64,000 nt of DNA from Pedobacter gandavensis (GTDB lineage: Bacteria > Bacteroidota > Bacteroidia > Sphingobacteriales > Sphingobacteriaceae): positions 248,001-312,000 of the forward strand of contig NZ_WNXC01000004.1 of the NCBI RefSeq assembly GCF_014172405.1, read 5' to 3'. The notes under the pieces are model-generated. The model saw only the letters and a list, made by a program, of their open reading frames with translations, was not told the origin of the DNA and did not search any database. Within the stretch, counting starts at the first letter, position 1, and the number at the start of each line of letters is the position of its first letter. Below are positions 60,583-64,000 of the stretch, piece by piece. Made by a program: the position numbers and the translations under genes.

Positions 60583-62917
60583 AAGCCATAGTTAGGTTAT
60601 AACGTGCACCATTTGCTTTAATATAAGAATCTGTACGCACCTTTCCTTGCGACAATACCGGGTAATAGTCTGCATTCAGCAAATTATCAATCCCCAATTT
60701 CAAGGTCGCCTTAGGTGTGAAATGGTAGGCCGTATATAAATTGAAGAAATTAAAGGAATTCACTGGACCTTCACCAAGCGCATAATTTCCTTTTGCATCA
60801 GGAGTAAACTCTTTTCTTGAGCCCGAATAGATCCAGAATAAACTCAGGTCCCAGGCTTTTATTGGAGCATAGCTCAGACTGGTCGTGAATTTATCAGGGC
60901 CAATTCTGGTGGTTGGCAAAGGCAGTTTCTTTCCATTCACCTCTTTGGTACCTTGCAAATGAGAATACCCAACAGACATGGAAAGGTTAGGCAAAAACGT
61001 ATAGTTTGCAGTAGCTTCAAAACCAGTCACACGCTCTGGTGCTCTTTCTGGAACAGCCACCCCATTCACATCTTTTAAGCTCGATCCTAAAGCTGAGGTA
61101 CTCACATAATAAGCACCTGTCACATTTAGGCGTTCCCAATTGCTGCTAAAACCTAGCTCATAATTATTGGTGATGATCGCTTTGGTTTCAATTTTACTCA
61201 CATCATCTACCGCACTTAGGCGTAGCGTTCTACCCAGATCGTACAGAGAAAAACTCTGAGAGAAACTTACAAATGGGTTAAACAAATTCCATTTACTATA
61301 TCTTAATCCAGCATTGTAGACTAAAGTATGGTAGCTCAAATCAGCACCTTTAACCGCTACCCCACCAGCATAATTTCCAAAAGGAATGGTGGTATAATCA
61401 GGGACACCGAGTTGGATATTTTCATATCGCGCTCCTGCTTTAAATACAAGATTCTCGAAAAGGAAAGTCCGCAGTTGTGCATAAGGCGCATAATTTTTCA
61501 TATTCATTTCCGGAACAAATTCCCTTCCATCGGTCAGGTTTTGCTTGGTCACATCATTTAACATATCTAAACCATAGGTCACATCTCCTTTTAACTGATC
61601 CAGAATGTGGTACTGCGTATTAAAATTAAACCTCAATCCTTTTTTCTTAGAGGCAATTGCAGAATTTCCTGCAGGCTTATAAAAATCAGAATATTCAAAG
61701 ATGGAATAGAAATCCTGTAGGTAAAGGTTCACATTTAGAGAAGTTCCTTTGAAGAGCTCTTGGTTGGTATACTGAATGTAAGCATTGTGGTTATAAGGAG
61801 TACCTTGTTTATCGCCGATTGGTGTACCTGGTTTTCCGGTAATCGGGCGAACACCATAAATTCCTGCAGAATCCACATAGCTACTATTTTGCAGGGTATG
61901 GTAATAGTTGTACATCACTTCAATGCGGTTCTTTGGGTTGATGTTATAACCCAATTTTGCGTACAGATTTTTGCTGGTGGTTTCACTGAGCGACTGAAAA
62001 GGAGAAACTACCTTTCCATCTGCATCCTTATTGACACCGGTTTTTTCATAAGTACCACTCCATACATAATCCAGCTGGTTTACCTTCCCGGTAAACAACT
62101 GTGAAAAACGTGTTCCAATAGAATGCTTTGGACTCACTAAAGAACCCATGGAAGAAAGTTCCGACAAAGAACTGAATTTTTTACTGGTATCTGCTTTTTT
62201 GGTGATGTAGTTGATGATTCCACCATCGGCACCATTGCCATAAATAGCAGTAGATCCTTCAATCACCTCAATCCGATCAATTACAAAAGGATCAATACTT
62301 CTAAAATCACGTTCGCCATTTCTCAAAGGAGTAGATTGCGGGATTCCATCAATCATTACCAATGCATTTCTACCTCTTAACGTTTGCCCTTTATTAACCA
62401 CGGTATTGGTCCCCAAGGTTAATGCCGGAATATTATAGGTTAAAATCTGGTTCAAATCTGTGGAAATACCTCGTTGCATCTCAATCTGTTTCGAATTCAA
62501 AATTCTAACCGATGAAGGTACATCTTTCAAGGTCTCCGCATTCCTGGAAGCAGTAACCACCACCTCATTCAAATCGCCCGCAGCACTAAAAATTGTGAAA
62601 TTGACTGTAATTTCTTGTGTTCCACTCAAGACTACCGATTTAGAAACGGCCTGGTAACCAACTCCTGAAGCGGTTAAAACATAACTTCCGCTATCCAAAC
62701 CCTTAAACGAATAAAAACCAGTCAGGTTGGTCTGACTGGTTTTATCTTGTGCCTGCAAACGCGCCTGTGCAGCTCCTTGAAAGTTTCCTTTCAGCGTTAA
62801 TACGATATTTGAAAGCGGACTCCCTTTTTTGTCCGTTACTTGTCCATTAATGACACGCTGTGCAAACACACCAATTGGTAAAACCAATAAGCTCAGCAGT
62901 AAAAATCTTCTGATCAT
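60572..62917 (-). CDS. TonB-dependent siderophore receptor, 781 aa
   Basis: A signal peptide (1-19) is followed by a carboxypeptidase-regulatory-like beta domain (about 22-112), a plug domain (VVVTASRNAETLKDVPSSVR, GRNALVMIDGIPQSTPLRNG, RIEVIEGSTAIYGNGADGGI) and a 22-strand-type barrel ending in aromatic F (NLTMAYAF). No SusD partner is adjacent, so a carbohydrate SusC role is not supported. With the PepSY protein it forms an iron-siderophore uptake unit. A TACTTTTG -7-like box lies 39 nt upstream; no Fur box was identified. Confidence 0.92.
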   Translation of the reverse strand: MIRRFLLLSLLVLPIGVFAQRVINGQVTDKKGSPLSNIVLTLKGNFQGAAQARLQAQDKTSQTNLTGFYSFKGLDSGSYVLTASGVGYQAVSKSVVLSGTQEITVNFTIFSAAGDLNEVVVTASRNAETLKDVPSSVRILNSKQIEMQRGISTDLNQILTYNIPALTLGTNTVVNKGQTLRGRNALVMIDGIPQSTPLRNGERDFRSIDPFVIDRIEVIEGSTAIYGNGADGGIINYITKKADTSKKFSSLSELSSMGSLVSPKHSIGTRFSQLFTGKVNQLDYVWSGTYEKTGVNKDADGKVVSPFQSLSETTSKNLYAKLGYNINPKNRIEVMYNYYHTLQNSSYVDSAGIYGVRPITGKPGTPIGDKQGTPYNHNAYIQYTNQELFKGTSLNVNLYLQDFYSIFEYSDFYKPAGNSAIASKKKGLRFNFNTQYHILDQLKGDVTYGLDMLNDVTKQNLTDGREFVPEMNMKNYAPYAQLRTFLFENLVFKAGARYENIQLGVPDYTTIPFGNYAGGVAVKGADLSYHTLVYNAGLRYSKWNLFNPFVSFSQSFSLYDLGRTLRLSAVDDVSKIETKAIITNNYELGFSSNWERLNVTGAYYVSTSALGSSLKDVNGVAVPERAPERVTGFEATANYTFLPNLSMSVGYSHLQGTKEVNGKKLPLPTTRIGPDKFTTSLSYAPIKAWDLSLFWIYSGSRKEFTPDAKGNYALGEGPVNSFNFFNLYTAYHFTPKATLKLGIDNLLNADYYPVLSQGKVRTDSYIKANGARYNLTMAYAF

Positions 62918-62955
62918 CCCCTTGTACCCTATTTGAATTTAATCTAAATAAAGCG

Positions 62956-62963
62956 CAAAAGTA
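62956..62963 (-). promoter_or_regulatory. Candidate -7 box of the TonB-dependent receptor operon
   Basis: Minus-strand TACTTTTG (TAnnTTTG), 39 nt before the ATG at 62917. No clear -33 element. Within the 58-bp gap between the OMP stop and this gene's start. Confidence 0.45.
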
Positions 62964-62975
62964 TAAAATTAATTT

Positions 62976-63674
62976 TTATTTATTGCCCCCTAAATGAAAG
63001 CTTACACCAACGGAAACAGGGTTTAACAGAAATTCTGATTTATTAGTCCGCGTAAAAGAGCGATAATTGCCTGCATCCTCTACCACTCCTTCTTGTCGTT
63101 CATAAGAATAGAAGAAATCAAGACTACTTTCTACAAAAATACTCCATTGCGGCAGCGGATGAACTTTAATACCTACTACCGGCGAAATTATAAATCCATT
63201 TTTTGAAGTTTCCATTTTAACAGGCGGTATCACCGCTCCTGATACGTCTGCCTTTAGAGTGTTTACATTTTGTGAAACCCCCACAAAACGACTGGAACGG
63301 TATCCGATATCTGCACCGATATAAGGTTGTACCATCGAGAAATTCATGTTCTTTTCAAAACCCACTTTAAAATTGTAATCGGTAATATCCCCCTTGACTA
63401 CCTCACAATTGTTACAATTGTTATAAAATGTTTTAGATTGTTTAATGTAACTTCCACCCAAACGGTAGTTGATCTGGTTGTCATTAAATTTCACCGTAAG
63501 ACCAGAGAAAGAGGTACTGGTATACTTAACCGGATCTGTTTCATTGAATACTTTTGGCAATTGGACGAGGCCATAACCTCTAACAGTAATAGAATAGTTG
63601 TAGTCTGAATTCATTTGAGCGACAGCTGTCCCTCCAGATAATAGCAGCACTAGAATAAGTAATTGTTTTTTCAT
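62976..63674 (-). CDS. Outer-membrane beta-barrel protein (OmpA/porin-like family), 232 aa
   Basis: The start is placed at the ATG at 63674, which gives a clean signal peptide (KKQLLILVLLLSGGTAVAQ). A longer start at 63734 adds 20 residues unlike a signal. The mature protein shows eight-strand-type patterns (YSITVRGYGLVQL, GLTVKFNDNQINYRLGGSY, YNFKVGFEKNMNFSMVQPYI, LLNPVSVGVSFHLGG) and a CNNC motif in YNNCNNCEV. It ends in a hydrophobic strand-like tail. Function unknown; an OmpX/Ail-like role is one possibility. Confidence 0.75.
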   Translation of the reverse strand: MKKQLLILVLLLSGGTAVAQMNSDYNYSITVRGYGLVQLPKVFNETDPVKYTSTSFSGLTVKFNDNQINYRLGGSYIKQSKTFYNNCNNCEVVKGDITDYNFKVGFEKNMNFSMVQPYIGADIGYRSSRFVGVSQNVNTLKADVSGAVIPPVKMETSKNGFIISPVVGIKVHPLPQWSIFVESSLDFFYSYERQEGVVEDAGNYRSFTRTNKSEFLLNPVSVGVSFHLGGNK

Positions 63675-63705
63675 TAATTTTCCCCCACGGATTTTAATTG
63701 AGCCG

Positions 63706-63734
63706 CAAAAATACAGCAATAATTTACAAAGCAA
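63706..63734 (-). promoter_or_regulatory. Candidate promoter of the outer-membrane protein gene
   Basis: Minus-strand TATTTTTG (63706-63713) as -7 element and TTG (63732-63734) 18 nt upstream. Predicted leader is about 25 nt to the ATG at 63674. Confidence 0.5.
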
Positions 63735-63754
63735 TACAATAGATACTTGATTTT

Positions 63755-63859
63755 TACACCAATGATGTCGAAGTGTTTTTTTTTAATTAATGTCGTCATT
63801 TTAGACCAACATTTAGATTAAAAATGACATTTTTAAATTGAAAAACTTCGCTTGGTGTA
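63755..63859. repeat. 105-bp near-palindromic element with 8-bp terminal inverted repeats
   Basis: Three nested inverted-repeat pairs: TACACCAA/TTGGTGTA (63755-63762/63852-63859), CGAAGT/ACTTCG (63769-63774/63845-63850) and GTCATTTT/AAAATGAC (63795-63802/63821-63828). It has the form of a MITE-like or large hairpin element. No target-site duplication was recognised, and no second copy was noticed in the window. Confidence 0.6.
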
Positions 63860-63939
63860 TTACAGAGCATGGAATGGTATGATTTTCCAGAAGATAACCA
63901 AAAACGTGCCACAATATTAAGAACCACAAGGGCTTGGGA

Positions 63940-64000
63940 TTAAAGCCTGGCGTCGGTAAACATACGGGGAATAAAAGATTTGGTATCAAAAATGATGGCG
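63940..64000 (-). CDS. Partial gene: C-terminal end of a nucleotide-sugar dehydrogenase-like protein
   Basis: Only the last 19 codons are inside the window (AIIFDTKSFIPRMFTDARL, stop at 63940-63942). The form 'D-x-K-x-(V/I)-x-P ... D-x-R-L-stop' recalls the C-terminus of UDP-GlcNAc/UDP-ManNAc-type 6-dehydrogenases (TviB/WbpA). This is a weak clue from a short tail. If right, the gene to the right could belong to another polysaccharide locus. Confidence 0.4.
   Translation of the reverse strand, partial: AIIFDTKSFIPRMFTDARL

Noticed and set aside
60572..62917. SusC-type receptor of a glycan-utilisation locus
   Set aside because: No SusD-like gene is adjacent; the PepSY partner points to siderophore uptake.
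63872..63946. 24-codon plus-strand frame starting MEWYDF
   Set aside because: Very short, no homology clue, overlaps the end of the minus-strand partial gene.

Overview
The window looks like a chromosomal segment of a Bacteroidota, most likely Sphingobacteriaceae (Pedobacter-like). The reasons are the Bacteroidota promoter pattern (TTTG, 19 nt, TAnnTTTG, clearest in front of the tRNA), a tRNA gene without encoded CCA, a TonB-dependent receptor with an N-terminal carboxypeptidase-regulatory-like domain, a Wzi/RemB-type outer-membrane protein, and three DUF6266-type proteins. Genus is an inference; no rRNA or universal marker is present. Nearly all genes are on the minus strand.

Left arm (1-9.4 kb). 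A compact locus encodes three small secreted subunit-like proteins, a truncated large outer-membrane barrel protein and a divergent PapD-like periplasmic chaperone. Together they resemble a non-canonical chaperone-usher system. It is followed by a patatin/Omp85 protein, a DUF2264 protein, a secreted EEP-family phosphohydrolase or nuclease and tRNA-Thr(UGU).

Defence-like block (9.4-16 kb). A frameshifted Abi_2/HEPN gene sits directly downstream of a three-gene SMC complex, jetA-jetB-jetC (Wadjet/MksFEB). JetD, the nuclease subunit, is not in the window. A di-haem cytochrome c peroxidase and an intergenic region with four 22-bp tandem repeats follow.

Polysaccharide operon (17.8-52.6 kb). Thirty-one minus-strand genes, mostly overlapping or closely spaced, form a Wzx/Wzy-type capsule/EPS locus. 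It contains an SLBB export protein, a Wzz, flippase, polymerase, Wzi-like protein, a membrane 4,6-dehydratase, a WecA/WbpL-type initiating transferase, six glycosyltransferase-like proteins (counting the initiating enzyme and a KpsC/S-like one), two hexapeptide acyltransferases and GDP-fucose genes with two gmd copies. A full pseudaminic-acid route is present: PseB, PseC, a PseG-PseH fusion, PseI and an SpsF-type cytidylyltransferase. Tailoring genes lie among these: PIG-L deacetylase, formyltransferase, class III aminotransferase, aldo/keto reductase and methyltransferase. The likely product is a fucose- and nonulosonate-containing surface polysaccharide.

Right accessory region (52.8-59.4 kb). 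A divergent MocR-type regulator, a small HTH protein and three DUF6266 proteins share a strand with a phage-like lysis set: a three-helix membrane protein, a membrane-anchored amidase-like protein and a lipoprotein with a C-terminal transmembrane helix (unimolecular-spanin architecture). This is the best candidate for an undescribed system. A Rpn-family nuclease gene lies beside it.

Right end (59.4-64 kb). A PepSY membrane protein and a TonB-dependent siderophore receptor form an iron-uptake pair, followed by an outer-membrane barrel protein, a 105-bp near-palindromic element, and the last 19 codons of what looks like a nucleotide-sugar dehydrogenase. All functions are assigned by reading the sequence; no database search was run.
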